Below, piece after piece: positions 24,182-33,152 of a DNA stretch of 64,000 nt. This DNA comes from Clostridia bacterium (GTDB lineage: Bacteria > Bacillota > Clostridia > Christensenellales > Aristaeellaceae). Below the pieces are notes generated by a model. That model did not search any database. It was not told the DNA's origin and saw nothing but the letters and a program-made list of their open reading frames with translations. The stretch covers positions 102,483 through 166,482 of the forward strand of contig JAFUFB010000013.1 in assembly GCA_017470145.1 (NCBI GenBank), written 5' to 3'. The translations under genes and the position numbers were made by a program. Numbering within the stretch: position 1 is the first letter of the stretch; every line of letters starts with the position of its first letter.

Positions 24182-25458
24182 GCCTCCTCCTCTCCCCGGC
24201 TCAGGGCGCTGCGGGCATGGCCCGTCAGCCCCTCCTTCCGGGCGAACAGCGCCACGTCCGCCGCTACTCGGTTCAGGGCGTCCCGGGTGAAATAGGTGAA
24301 CTGGGTCTTCTTTACAAAGTCATCCACGCTTAGGGGGGAGGAGAACTTGGCCGTCCCTTGGGTAGGCAGGGTATGGTTGGGCCCCGCCAGGTAATCCCCC
24401 AGCGCCTCCGGACAATTCCGCCCCATGAAAATGGACCCCGCGTGGCGAATCCCGTCCAGATAATCGAAGGGGTTATCCATGCACAGCTCCAGATGCTCCG
24501 GGGCGATCTCGTTGGCGATTTCGATGGCCTCCCGCAGGTCCTCCGCCAGAATGATCTTCCCATGGTTTTCGATGGATGCCCGGGCGATTTCTTCCCGCTC
24601 CAGCAGAGGCAGTTGGCGTTCAATCTCCGCCTGCACCGCCAGGGCCAGGTCCTCGCTGTCCGTCACCAGCACCGCGCTGGCCACCTTGTCGTGCTCCGCC
24701 TGGCTCAGCAGGTCCGCCGCCAAGTGCCGGGGATTGCTCTTTCCATCCGCCACCACCAGAATTTCGCTGGGGCCGGCAATCATGTCGATGCTCACCACGC
24801 CATAAACCTGTCGCTTCGCCTCCGCCACGAAGGCGTTCCCCGGGCCCACGATCTTGTCCACCTTTGGCACGCTCTCCGTGCCATAGGCCAGGGCTGCGAT
24901 AGCCTGGGCGCCCCCCGCCTTCACGATGCGGTCCGCCCCCGCCACCTTCGCCGCCGCCAGGATGGAGGGATCGATCTTCCCATCCTTCCCGGGAGGCGTG
25001 GTCATGACGATCTCCTTCACCCCCGCGATCTTAGCAGGAATGATGTCCATCAATACCGTAGAGGACAGGGCCGCCGTACCGCCGGGCACATATACTCCCG
25101 CCCGATCCACCGGGATCACCTTCTGGCCCATGACGATGCCGTCTTCATCGTTGATGACGAAGGAGTTCCGCACCTGCCGGCTGTGGAATTTCCGGATATT
25201 GGCTGCCGCCTCCTCCAGCACTCGCAGGAATTCGGGCTCTACTTGGGCCACGCCCTCCGCCATTTCCTCCGGGGAAACCAGCAGGCTGTCCAGCGCTGCG
25301 CCATCGAATTTGGCGGTATATTCCTTCAGCGCCGCGTCTCCCCGGGCCCGCACCTGGGCGATGATGTCCGTCACGATGTCCGCCACGTTGGCCGTGGGCA
25401 TATTGCGATTGAAAATCTCCTCCGTGGGCACCTCGCCCATTTTCAGAATCCGGATCAT
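24178..25458 (-). CDS. hisD: Histidinol dehydrogenase
   Basis: 426 residues; catalyses the last two oxidations to histidine with NAD and zinc. Motifs: VYVPGGTAALSSTVLM, VGPGNAFVAEAKRQVYG, DMIAGPSEILVVADG, the zinc/catalytic stretch QAEHDKVASAVLVT, and the C-terminal HAGSIFMGRNCPEALGDY then GPNHTLPT. Its ATG overlaps the hisG stop by four bases. Confidence 0.97.
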   Translation of the reverse strand: MIRILKMGEVPTEEIFNRNMPTANVADIVTDIIAQVRARGDAALKEYTAKFDGAALDSLLVSPEEMAEGVAQVEPEFLRVLEEAAANIRKFHSRQVRNSFVINDEDGIVMGQKVIPVDRAGVYVPGGTAALSSTVLMDIIPAKIAGVKEIVMTTPPGKDGKIDPSILAAAKVAGADRIVKAGGAQAIAALAYGTESVPKVDKIVGPGNAFVAEAKRQVYGVVSIDMIAGPSEILVVADGKSNPRHLAADLLSQAEHDKVASAVLVTDSEDLALAVQAEIERQLPLLEREEIARASIENHGKIILAEDLREAIEIANEIAPEHLELCMDNPFDYLDGIRHAGSIFMGRNCPEALGDYLAGPNHTLPTQGTAKFSSPLSVDDFVKKTQFTYFTRDALNRVAADVALFARKEGLTGHARSALSRGEEEA

Positions 25459-26084
25459 TTTGCCTGCGCCTCCAATCCCGCCATCAGCCGTTCGATGGCG
25501 GTTCTTTTGAATTTGAACCCACTCTTGTTGGCGATCAGCCGCGCGGAGATGGGCACGATGGTTTCCCGCACCTCCAGGTGATTCTCCCGCAGGGTGGTCC
25601 CCGTTTCCACGATATCCACAATCACATCGCTGAGTCCTAAAATCGGGGCGATCTCGATGCTGCCGTTCAGGTGGATAATATCGATCTCCCGACCCTTACT
25701 GCCATAATAATCACGGGCGATGCGGCTGAACTTCGTCGCCACCCGCAGGGTGCGAGCCGGGTTTTCCTCGAATCCCTCCGGGGCGGCCACCGCCATGCGG
25801 CATTTGCCAATGCCCAGATCCAGCAGCTCATAAACCTCCGGCTGATATTCCAGCAGAATATCCTTCCCGGCCACCCCGATGTCCGCCGCGCCCCGAGCCA
25901 CGTAAATGGCCACGTCGCTGGGCTTGACCCAGAAATAGCGAACCCCCGCCGCCTCGTTTTCGAAAATCAGCTTCCGGCTGTTTTCCAGCAGCGCCGGGCA
26001 TTCAAACCCCGCCTGGGCGAAAAGCCCGTATACCTTCTCGCCCAATCTGCCCTTAGGCAGGGCCACATTCAGCATCTGACTCAT
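25455..26084 (-). CDS. hisG: ATP phosphoribosyltransferase, short catalytic form
   Basis: 209 residues, the short HisG lacking the C-terminal regulatory domain; such forms need HisZ. It commits PRPP and ATP to the pathway. Motifs: NVALPKGRLGEKVYGL, GAADIGVAGKDILLEY, RVATKFSRIARDYY, and the PRPP loop DVIVDIVETGTTLREN. Encoded directly after hisZ with a four-base overlap. Confidence 0.96.
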   Translation of the reverse strand: MSQMLNVALPKGRLGEKVYGLFAQAGFECPALLENSRKLIFENEAAGVRYFWVKPSDVAIYVARGAADIGVAGKDILLEYQPEVYELLDLGIGKCRMAVAAPEGFEENPARTLRVATKFSRIARDYYGSKGREIDIIHLNGSIEIAPILGLSDVIVDIVETGTTLRENHLEVRETIVPISARLIANKSGFKFKRTAIERLMAGLEAQAK

Positions 26085-27022
26085 CCCCGCGCGCCTCCTT
26101 CCAGCCGATCCAGCCGGTGCAGGAACACGGCGAACCCGATGGCCCGATCCTTCCGATGCATCCGCTTCATCAGCGCGTCATACTGCCCGCCGCTGAGCAC
26201 GGGATCCGGAATCCCCTGCAGGAAGCCCTTGAAGGCGATGCCATTATAATACTTCAGATCCCCCGTGGCGGAAAAATCGATCCACAAATGGCTTTCCGCC
26301 TCCGCGCCGGCGAAGGAGGCCACGGCCTCCCCCAGCTCTCGGGCGGCTTCCTCGCATCCGTTTTCCTCCGCCAGGCGGCGGATTTTCGGCATCACGGTCT
26401 TCGGCGGCCCGTAGATCCCCAGCAGGGAGATCAAGGGCTCCTCCGCCCCCGGGTGAAGCCCCGCCTGCCGGCAAAGCTCCCGAATGCCGTGCTGATTCTT
26501 TTCCCCGGCGCATTTCAGCATGGCCTCCCGCATGCCATGATCCGTGGCGATGCTGTCCACCAGGGCCCCCAGGAGATCCAGATGGCTGATTTCCAGAATA
26601 TAGTCCGGGCTCAGCAGAGCCAGACTCTCCGCCGCCAGCTCCAGCACCTGGCTGATGGCTTTCCCGTCCACCTGGCCCATGCATTCCACGCCCACCTGGG
26701 TCTCCTCCCGGAAGCCATCCGCCCCAGCGGAAACCCGGTACACGTTCTCGTGGTAGTACAGCTTCTGCAGCCCGGCGCCGCAATCCCCCACGTTCTTGAC
26801 GATACTCAGCGTTACGTCCGGCTTCAAGGCCAGCAGCCGGCCATTGATGTCCGTAAAGGTAATGACCCCTTCGCTCAGCAGGAAATCCTTGTTCCGGCTG
26901 TAAAGGTCGTATTCCTCAAATTTGCTCATCCGGTATCGAGCAAAGCCCTTTCGTTGGTAGAGCCCGCGCAGCCGGAAGCCGATTCGCTCCAGCTCGTCCA
27001 TCACATCCTCGTTCCAGTCCAC
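26081..27022 (-). CDS. hisZ: HisZ, regulatory subunit of ATP phosphoribosyltransferase
   Basis: 313-residue HisRS-like paralogue without tRNA-binding domain; it activates short HisG and mediates histidine feedback. Seen are class II synthetase-like blocks: SKFEEYDLYSRNKDFL, INGRLLALKPDVTLSI, YYHENVYRVSAG and ETQVGVECMG, then the C-terminal GIAFKGFLQGIP and SGGQYDALM. The start is GTG at 27022, seven bases after GGAGGGAGG. A longer TTG start lies inside that site and is unlikely. First gene of the his operon. Confidence 0.92.
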   Translation of the reverse strand: MDWNEDVMDELERIGFRLRGLYQRKGFARYRMSKFEEYDLYSRNKDFLLSEGVITFTDINGRLLALKPDVTLSIVKNVGDCGAGLQKLYYHENVYRVSAGADGFREETQVGVECMGQVDGKAISQVLELAAESLALLSPDYILEISHLDLLGALVDSIATDHGMREAMLKCAGEKNQHGIRELCRQAGLHPGAEEPLISLLGIYGPPKTVMPKIRRLAEENGCEEAARELGEAVASFAGAEAESHLWIDFSATGDLKYYNGIAFKGFLQGIPDPVLSGGQYDALMKRMHRKDRAIGFAVFLHRLDRLEGGARG

Positions 27023-27054
27023 CGAGGCGCCTCCCTCCAAATTGATTCTTTGCT

Positions 27055-27083
27055 ATGCTATCACATTAGCGTGCTAAAGTCAA
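27055..27083 (-). promoter_or_regulatory. Promoter of the histidine operon
   Basis: Minus-strand TTGACT (27078-27083) and TAGCAT (27055-27060), exact 17-base spacer, leader of about 25 bases to hisZ. That is too short for a T-box or leader peptide, so control must be at initiation. Confidence 0.65.
27066..27077. promoter_or_regulatory. Candidate his operator within the promoter spacer
   Basis: 12-base palindrome TTAGCGTGCTAA (arms TTAGC/GCTAA, two central bases) lying entirely between the -35 and -10 boxes. Geometry and arm size resemble TrpR-fold operators; a YerC/HisR-type TrpR-family repressor is a plausible binder, but that gene is not in the window. Confidence 0.5.
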
Positions 27084-27190
27084 TCCTTCCTCTAGAAAAC
27101 TTTTGTATTCTATCACAGAACATAATGCTTTTCAAAGAAACATTTTCTTAATAATTCCTTAAAATTTTCTTCTCTTTCGTTGAAAAACTA

Positions 27191-27219
27191 TTTACATTTT
27201 GAGCCACCTTTGGTATCAT
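27191..27219 (+). promoter_or_regulatory. Promoter of the SH3b-protein gene
   Basis: Plus-strand TTTACA (27191-27196) and TATCAT (27214-27219), exact 17-base spacer, preceded by an AT-rich stretch. It is divergent from the his promoter. Confidence 0.55.
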
Positions 27220-27266
27220 AAGCGTGGTATATTCTCACCTGAGTGGTGATTGGGAGGTTTGTTTTC

Positions 27267-28475
27267 ATGAAAAAGCGGTCTCTGTTACTGTTCCTGCTGG
27301 TGTTGACCCTGGTTTTTCCCCTGGTGTCCGCTTCCGCTGCAACTTATTATTATGTCAGCGGAACCTCATCCTTAAAGATTCGGGAAAAGCCGGACGCCAC
27401 CTCCAAGGTGAAGGATTCTTATCGCGCGGATTTTGCTGTCGTTTCCTATAAGAAGTATGACACCAATTGGGCTTATGTCCATTTTTCAGATGGCGCGGAA
27501 GGCTATGTCATGCGGAAATATTTGAAGGCATCTTCTAGCTCTACCGCATACGTAACCAAGGATAATTCTGCGCTCCGTTCCGGCCCGGCCACCTCCTTTG
27601 GTCAAACGGCGACGCTGTATCAGGGTGATAAGGTCAAGGTGCTCAGCTCCGGCGCCACCTGGAGCTATGTGTCCGCCTCCGCTGGGACCGGTTATATCAA
27701 AAAATCCCTGCTTTCCGACAAGGTGGTAAAAAAGTCCGGCAACGCTGGCACGCCTTATACCGCTTATGTTAAGAACCCCAGCGGCCGCACGGTGAATGTT
27801 CGCCGAGGCGCTGGCAAGGGCTATGCTGTGGATGGGGAGCTGGAGCCCGGCACAGAGGTGACCGTAGAGCAGGTCAACGGCAGCTGGAGCCGCATTTCCG
27901 ATCCGCTTTCCGGCTGGATGATGAATTCTTATCTGACAAAGACTGCCCCCGCCCCGACCAACACCCCCGATCCGAATGCGACCCCTGCGCCCACCAAGGA
28001 TCCCAGCACGGGCAAGGTACGCTATATCACCTCCGCCAATGGCAAATCCGTTAACGTTCGCAGAGGCCCAAGCGAAAAGGGCTACGCGGTCATGATTTCC
28101 CTGCCCGTAGGTTCTGAGGTAACTTTGGTTTCCACGGAAAAGGGCTGGTCCAAGATTACCTCCACTGCCATGCTGGGCGCCGGCTATGTGAAGAATGAAT
28201 TTCTTTCCTCCAAGAAGCCTGGCGTCACGGCTACCCCGAAGCCCGGTGAAACCCCTGAGCCCACCAAGGCGCCCTATAATTCCTTCTCCGCCACCATCAC
28301 CAATCCCAATGGCGGCAAGGTCAACATCCGCCGTGATGCAGGCCTGGGCTATGCAACTGTGACGCAGCTGGAGCCCGGCACGAAGATCACCGTGCTGGAT
28401 GAGAAGGGCAACTGGTATAAGATCTCCTTCGATGATGGCAGCGGCTATGTGAAGAAGGAATATGTGAAGAAGTGA
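27267..28475 (+). CDS. Secreted protein with five bacterial SH3 domains
   Basis: 402 residues with a Sec signal peptide (KKRSLLLFLLVLTLVFPLVSASA). It then has five SH3b repeats at about residues 27-88, 92-150, 165-225, 250-310 and 340-400, each with an N/L-R-x-G or R-R-x-x-G core (SLKIREKPDATS, ALRSGPATSFG, VNVRRGAGKGYA, VNVRRGPSEKGYA, VNIRRDAGLGYA). Linkers are Pro/Thr-rich (TNTPDPNATPAPTKDP). No catalytic domain is present, so it likely binds cell wall. ATG at 27267 has GGGAGG nine bases before; a start eight codons earlier would spoil the signal peptide. Confidence 0.88.
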   Translation: MKKRSLLLFLLVLTLVFPLVSASAATYYYVSGTSSLKIREKPDATSKVKDSYRADFAVVSYKKYDTNWAYVHFSDGAEGYVMRKYLKASSSSTAYVTKDNSALRSGPATSFGQTATLYQGDKVKVLSSGATWSYVSASAGTGYIKKSLLSDKVVKKSGNAGTPYTAYVKNPSGRTVNVRRGAGKGYAVDGELEPGTEVTVEQVNGSWSRISDPLSGWMMNSYLTKTAPAPTNTPDPNATPAPTKDPSTGKVRYITSANGKSVNVRRGPSEKGYAVMISLPVGSEVTLVSTEKGWSKITSTAMLGAGYVKNEFLSSKKPGVTATPKPGETPEPTKAPYNSFSATITNPNGGKVNIRRDAGLGYATVTQLEPGTKITVLDEKGNWYKISFDDGSGYVKKEYVKK

Positions 28476-28489
28476 TTCGTTCAAAAAGG

Positions 28490-28522
28490 ACAACCCTGAG
28501 CAAGCACTCAGGGTTGTTTTTT
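28490..28522 (+). terminator. Intrinsic terminator of the SH3b-protein gene
   Basis: Perfect 11-bp stem ACAACCCTGAG / CTCAGGGTTGT (28490-28500, 28507-28517), loop CAAGCA, then TTTTTT. Confidence 0.92.
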
Positions 28523-28581
28523 GCTCTCTGGAGCGGAGAAATACGCAAAAAAGCAGTGTAAATTTAGTAAAAGCTAAAGAA

Positions 28582-28606
28582 GCTCCCCCCGCGGAGCGGG
28601 GGGAGC
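28582..28606 (-). repeat. GC-rich hairpin downstream of lacZ; related copy at 45,872
   Basis: Perfect 11-bp stem GCTCCCCCCGC / GCGGGGGGAGC with a three-base loop. On the minus strand it follows the lacZ stop by 14 bases and is followed by TTCTTT, so it may terminate lacZ. A near-copy in the opposite orientation lies at 45,872-45,900, which suggests a dispersed hairpin repeat. Confidence 0.6.
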
Positions 28607-28620
28607 GACAATTCCATTTT

Positions 28621-31600
28621 TTATATTTTCGGCTGGATGCAGCAACGGAAGGTCAGTTTCTTGCTGGCGTCGATCAGATATTCCTCATGGGTTCTGGCGC
28701 CCCAGCTGTCATCTCCCGCCACGCCCATCTGGCGCAGGGCTGCCCGTACCACGGTGTACTGCCGCTGGGGCAGCTCATTCCCATGGGTGGCGTTTTCAAT
28801 CTCATGCGCGGTCCAGGGCAGGGCATTGAATTCCATGCCATCCCCCAGAATCTTCAGCCCCCGGCCCCGGAAATCCGTCACCTCTGCCCATCGGACATCC
28901 GTGCGGTTCCCCGCCTCCTGGGGCACCAGGTAGGGAGTCAGATTCTCTCCCGCCTGGAATTCATAGATTCCCAACCGGGCCCCTTCCTGCCGGTCCACAT
29001 AGCATTCCGCCGGGCCGCGGCCATAATACTTCACCTGATCGAAATCCGCGTCCATCTTGAAGGTAATACCAAAGATGGGCATATCTCCCAGCTCCTGGAT
29101 CGGTTCATATTCCAGCCACAGCTCCGTCCGGCCACAGGGATGGATGGTAATGATCATCTGGCATTCCGTTGCCGGCGTCGTGGGCAGGGTCCACCAGGTG
29201 CGGAAGGTCACTCCGCCCTCGGCGGTCTGCTCCACCGGAGGGATACCCTTTTCCTTTTTCAGCTGGCCATCGCTCATGGGTGCGGCGTACAGATCGGCGA
29301 TCTTCCACTGGGCGTATCTGGCGGGCATACGGTTGCCGTAATCGTTGTTGGTGGGTGCCCTCCAAAGGGCTGGCCGTGGCGGCGTTTTCAGCATCTCCCG
29401 GCCACACACGGTGTAGGAAATCAGGGTACCGTGCTCCATGGAATACATGGCGGAGAACCCATCTCCGAAAACGCCGGTGTTATGGTCTCCCACCACTACC
29501 CGCAGCTTCGGGACGGCGGTCTGCTTCTTCTCTGCTCTCTCAACACGCCACACGCCCTGGCCCCAGGCGATTTCATGCCCCGCCGGGGCCCATTCCGTGT
29601 CCTCCTTCAGCCGGAAGGAGACGGTAACGGTGTATTCCCCTGCCTTGTCCGGAATCGTTATCGGCAACGGATACTTCTTTTCGCTCAGAGGCGCCACGTC
29701 CGTATCCAGGGATACCTTTTGAATCTCTACGCCTTCCCGAGCCAGGGTCACCAGGCCAGCGAAATCCGCCGTGCTGCGGAACAGATGCCGGTTCCGGATC
29801 AGAATACCGGAAGCATCCACCTCCGCCTCGATATTGCGGTAGTTGTATTTGACTTCTTGCATCTTAGGGGTCGGATCGCCGTTACCGAAACAAATGCCGT
29901 TGCCGGAGAAATCTCCGTCGTTGGGACGGTCGTCGTAATCCCCGCCGTATAGGTACGCCGTCTTCCCCTGCCGATCGCGCACGTGGATGCTCTGGTCGAT
30001 GTAATCCCAGATGAATCCACCCTGATACCGAGGCTCCTGGTAGGCGTATTCCGTGTACCAGTGCATGGCGCCGTTGGAGTTACCCATGCTGTGAGTATAC
30101 TCGCAGAGGATGAAGGGCTTTTCCTTGTTTTGCGCCAGCCATTCCTTGATTTTCGCCACGGGGGTATACATCTGGCTTTCCATGTCCGTGGTGTCCTTAT
30201 AGCTCATGTCCTTCCCCTGGCAGACGCCTTCGTAATGGACCAGGCGGGTATCGTCCATCCGGCGGAATTCCTGGCTCATCTCGTAGATCACCCGTCCGCC
30301 GTAGCTCTCGTTGCCGCAGCTCCAAATGATGATGCTGGGATGGTTCTTGTCCCGCTCCACCATGCTGTGCACCCGGTCCAGCATCAGGGGCAGATATTCC
30401 ATCCGGTTTCCCGGCAGACTGCCCTCCTCTGGAATCTTTCCGGAATAGATCTGGGTCCAGACTCCATGGGTTTCCATGTTGCATTCGTCAATGATGTACA
30501 GCCCCAGCTCGTCCGCCAGATCGTACAGCACGCTGCTGTTGGGATAATGGCTGGTGCGGATGGCATTAATGTTGTGCCGCTTCATGGTGATCAGATCCCG
30601 GCGAATCTTTTCAGGCGTCACCGCCCGGCCCGTCTCCGCGCAGAAATCATGCCGGTTGGCACCCTTGAAGACGATGCGCTGGCCGTTGATCAGCATGAGC
30701 CCGTCCTTCATTTCGAACCGGCGGAAGCCCACCTTCTGGCTTACCTGCTCCGAGATTCCCCCATCAGGATTCAACAACCGGATCTGTAAGTCGTACAGAG
30801 AAGGAATTTCCGCGCTCCATTTCCGGGGATTTGTCACCGGGATGGCCAGGGAGGTCTTCTCCTCCTGGAGGTCAAACTCAACTCCCGCAACAAGCTTCTC
30901 CCCATCCCATAGCTCCATCACCGCTTTGCTGCCCGCGGGGGCCGTGGCCTTTACTTCAACCTCCAGCACCGCGTCCTGGTAATGCTCGTCCAGAGTGGTG
31001 ATCACCCGCAAATCCTCCAGATGAGCCTTCGGAATCCTCTGCAGATAGACGTCCCGGAACAAACCGCTGAAGCGCATGAAGTCCTGATCCTCCAGCCAGC
31101 TGCTGATGCCCCAGCGATACACCCGGCAGGCCAGCTTGTTCTCCCCAGCCCGGAGATAGGGAGTGATGTCAAATTCATCCGGGGTAAAGCTATCGGAGGC
31201 GAAGCCCACGTACTTCCCGTTCAGCCATACAGCCACGCAGCTTTCCGCCCCCTGGAAGCTGAGGATCACCCGATCCCCCGCCCAGTCTTCCGGCAGAGTA
31301 AAATAGCGGGCATAGCACCCTACGGGGTTGAAAAACTCCGGAATGCCTCCTATGTCAATATTCTCGGTGCCGTCCCAGGGATACTGCACATTGGCATACT
31401 GCGGATGTCCATAGCCCTCCATCTGGATATGGGCAGGCACGGGAATGGTAGCCCAGGGGCGGCAATCATATTCCGCGCTTTCGAACCCAGGGATCACCTG
31501 CCCCTCGTTCCGGGCATAGAAGAAGTACCAGGCGCCGTTCAGGCTCTGGCGCAGGCTTTCGCCCTGCCCGTCCAGAGCCACATGGTCAGAATGAGCCTCC

Positions 31601-31656
31601 AGCCGATTTTCCCGGAAATAGGCCGGATCCTTCAACTTCTGGAATTCAAAACTCAT
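28621..31656 (-). CDS. lacZ: Beta-galactosidase, GH2 LacZ type
   Basis: 1011-residue LacZ-like enzyme. Domain order: jelly-roll sugar-binding domain (about 35-210), immunoglobulin-like domain, TIM barrel (about 325-610), second Ig-like domain, and C-terminal bgal small chain (about 725-1005). The acid/base Glu is in IIIWSCGNESYGG; the nucleophile Glu is in PFILCEYTHSMGNSNG. CNMETHGVW and the metal-site region match the family. No signal peptide: cytoplasmic. The start is the ATG at 31656, eight bases after AAAGGAG; the frame begins with a TTG 18 bases earlier that overlaps the Shine-Dalgarno. It hydrolyses beta-galactosides, lactose not proven. Confidence 0.95.
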   Translation of the reverse strand: MSFEFQKLKDPAYFRENRLEAHSDHVALDGQGESLRQSLNGAWYFFYARNEGQVIPGFESAEYDCRPWATIPVPAHIQMEGYGHPQYANVQYPWDGTENIDIGGIPEFFNPVGCYARYFTLPEDWAGDRVILSFQGAESCVAVWLNGKYVGFASDSFTPDEFDITPYLRAGENKLACRVYRWGISSWLEDQDFMRFSGLFRDVYLQRIPKAHLEDLRVITTLDEHYQDAVLEVEVKATAPAGSKAVMELWDGEKLVAGVEFDLQEEKTSLAIPVTNPRKWSAEIPSLYDLQIRLLNPDGGISEQVSQKVGFRRFEMKDGLMLINGQRIVFKGANRHDFCAETGRAVTPEKIRRDLITMKRHNINAIRTSHYPNSSVLYDLADELGLYIIDECNMETHGVWTQIYSGKIPEEGSLPGNRMEYLPLMLDRVHSMVERDKNHPSIIIWSCGNESYGGRVIYEMSQEFRRMDDTRLVHYEGVCQGKDMSYKDTTDMESQMYTPVAKIKEWLAQNKEKPFILCEYTHSMGNSNGAMHWYTEYAYQEPRYQGGFIWDYIDQSIHVRDRQGKTAYLYGGDYDDRPNDGDFSGNGICFGNGDPTPKMQEVKYNYRNIEAEVDASGILIRNRHLFRSTADFAGLVTLAREGVEIQKVSLDTDVAPLSEKKYPLPITIPDKAGEYTVTVSFRLKEDTEWAPAGHEIAWGQGVWRVERAEKKQTAVPKLRVVVGDHNTGVFGDGFSAMYSMEHGTLISYTVCGREMLKTPPRPALWRAPTNNDYGNRMPARYAQWKIADLYAAPMSDGQLKKEKGIPPVEQTAEGGVTFRTWWTLPTTPATECQMIITIHPCGRTELWLEYEPIQELGDMPIFGITFKMDADFDQVKYYGRGPAECYVDRQEGARLGIYEFQAGENLTPYLVPQEAGNRTDVRWAEVTDFRGRGLKILGDGMEFNALPWTAHEIENATHGNELPQRQYTVVRAALRQMGVAGDDSWGARTHEEYLIDASKKLTFRCCIQPKI

Positions 31657-31725
31657 CAAGGGGTCTCCTTTCAATTTGGAATAATTTACATGCGAAGGGA
31701 TGTTTCCCTCCGGGGCCCTTGCCTC

Positions 31726-33141
31726 TTATTTTACCTTTTCTACTTTGATTGTATTGGTGTTTCCGGGCTCGCCGTGAATCTGGCCCCCCGTCAGCACCAC
31801 GTTATCCCCGCTCTGCAGGTTCAGTAGCTCCTTGGCGTATTTCAAATCCTGCCAAAACATGACGTCCATGCTATTGTATTCTTCGCTCAGCACCGGCGTT
31901 ACCGCCCAGCTCAGGTTCAGCTTTCGCCAGGCCTTTTCATCCGTGGTAGTGCCCAGGATGTTAACCGGTCCCCGGAAACGGGAAACCATGCGGGCCGTCC
32001 GGCCGGAAATAGAGTTCACCACAATGGCCTTGGCATCCACGTCCACCGCCATGGCGCAGGTAGCGTGGGAGATAGCGTCCAGGTTGTTCCGCATCTTGAA
32101 CTTCGTGGTGTGGAACCAGTCCGCGTAATCGATGTGGCTCTCCGTGTACTCCGCCGTCTCCGCCATGGTCTTCACCGCCTGGACAGGATATTTGCCCGCG
32201 GCAGTTTCTCCGCTAAGCATGATGGCGGACGAGCCGTCATAGACCGCGTTGGCTACGTCGGAAATCTCCGCCCGGGTGGGCCGTGGATTATGGATCATGC
32301 TCTCCAGCATCTCCGTGGCGGTGATGACCCGCTTGCCCAGCAGCCGGCAGCGGCTGATCAAATACTTCTGTACCGCGGGCACCTCCATGAAGGGGATTTC
32401 TACTCCCAGATCGCCCCGGGCTACCATGATGCCATCCGCCACCTCGCAGATCTGTTCCACCTCTTCCACGCCTTTGCGGTTCTCGATCTTGGCGATCAGG
32501 TCAATATCCTTGCCTCCGTTTTCATCCAGCAGGGTGCGGAGGGCCTGCACGTCCTCCCGGCAGGAGACAAAGCTGGCGGCGATAAAGTCCACATCGTTAG
32601 CGATGCCAAAGAGAATATCGCTTCGATCCTGCTCGCTCAGGTAGTCCTGCTTCAGCACCTTTCCCGGGAAATTCATGCTCTTCCGGTTGCTCAGCTCCCC
32701 GCCGGTCACCACCTGACAGATAACATCCGCTCCTTGAATCTTCGTCACCTTCAGAATCACCAGTCCATTGTTGATCAGCACCGTGTCTCCCGGCGCCAGC
32801 TCCTCCGTCAGCTTGGTGTAGGTAACGGATACTCGGGTCTCATCCCCCTCAATATCGTCGGTGGTCAAGGTAAAGGTGTCCCCGTCCTTCAGGAAAATCT
32901 TGCCGTTCTGGAAGGTCTTAATCCGGTATTCCGGGCCCTTGGTGTCCAGCATAATGGCTATGGGCAGCTTTTTCTTTTCCCGAACCCGCTTGATCAGTTC
33001 AATCTTAGCCAGGTGTTCCTCATGGGTGCCGTGGGAAAAATTCAGCCGGGCCACGTTCATTCCCGCGTCGCACATGGCTTCCAGGGTAGCCTCGTTCTCG
33101 CAAGCCGGGCCAATGGTGCAGATGATTTTTGTCTTTCGCAT
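31726..33141 (-). CDS. pyk: Pyruvate kinase
   Basis: 471 residues; makes ATP and pyruvate from PEP in glycolysis. It has KTKIICTIGPACEN, NVARLNFSHGTHEEH, the Mg/substrate site KIENRKGVEEVEQI, MVARGDLGVEIP, and TATEMLESMIHNPRPTRAE with SDVANAVYDGSSAIMLSGETA. The extra C-terminal PEP-utiliser domain of Bacillus enzymes is absent; it has the normal short form. AAGGAGG stands seven bases before the ATG. It lies 11 bases downstream of the C39-like gene, in the comB operon. Confidence 0.97.
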   Translation of the reverse strand: MRKTKIICTIGPACENEATLEAMCDAGMNVARLNFSHGTHEEHLAKIELIKRVREKKKLPIAIMLDTKGPEYRIKTFQNGKIFLKDGDTFTLTTDDIEGDETRVSVTYTKLTEELAPGDTVLINNGLVILKVTKIQGADVICQVVTGGELSNRKSMNFPGKVLKQDYLSEQDRSDILFGIANDVDFIAASFVSCREDVQALRTLLDENGGKDIDLIAKIENRKGVEEVEQICEVADGIMVARGDLGVEIPFMEVPAVQKYLISRCRLLGKRVITATEMLESMIHNPRPTRAEISDVANAVYDGSSAIMLSGETAAGKYPVQAVKTMAETAEYTESHIDYADWFHTTKFKMRNNLDAISHATCAMAVDVDAKAIVVNSISGRTARMVSRFRGPVNILGTTTDEKAWRKLNLSWAVTPVLSEEYNSMDVMFWQDLKYAKELLNLQSGDNVVLTGGQIHGEPGNTNTIKVEKVK

Positions 33142-33152
33142 GCTTTGCCTCC

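Noticed and set aside
24358-25581. 407-codon plus-strand frame over hisD
   Set aside because: Shadow of hisD/hisG, both with full motifs.
27041-27240. T-box leader for the his operon
   Set aside because: Only about 30 bases lie between the predicted start and hisZ, and no T-box sequence or specifier stem is present.
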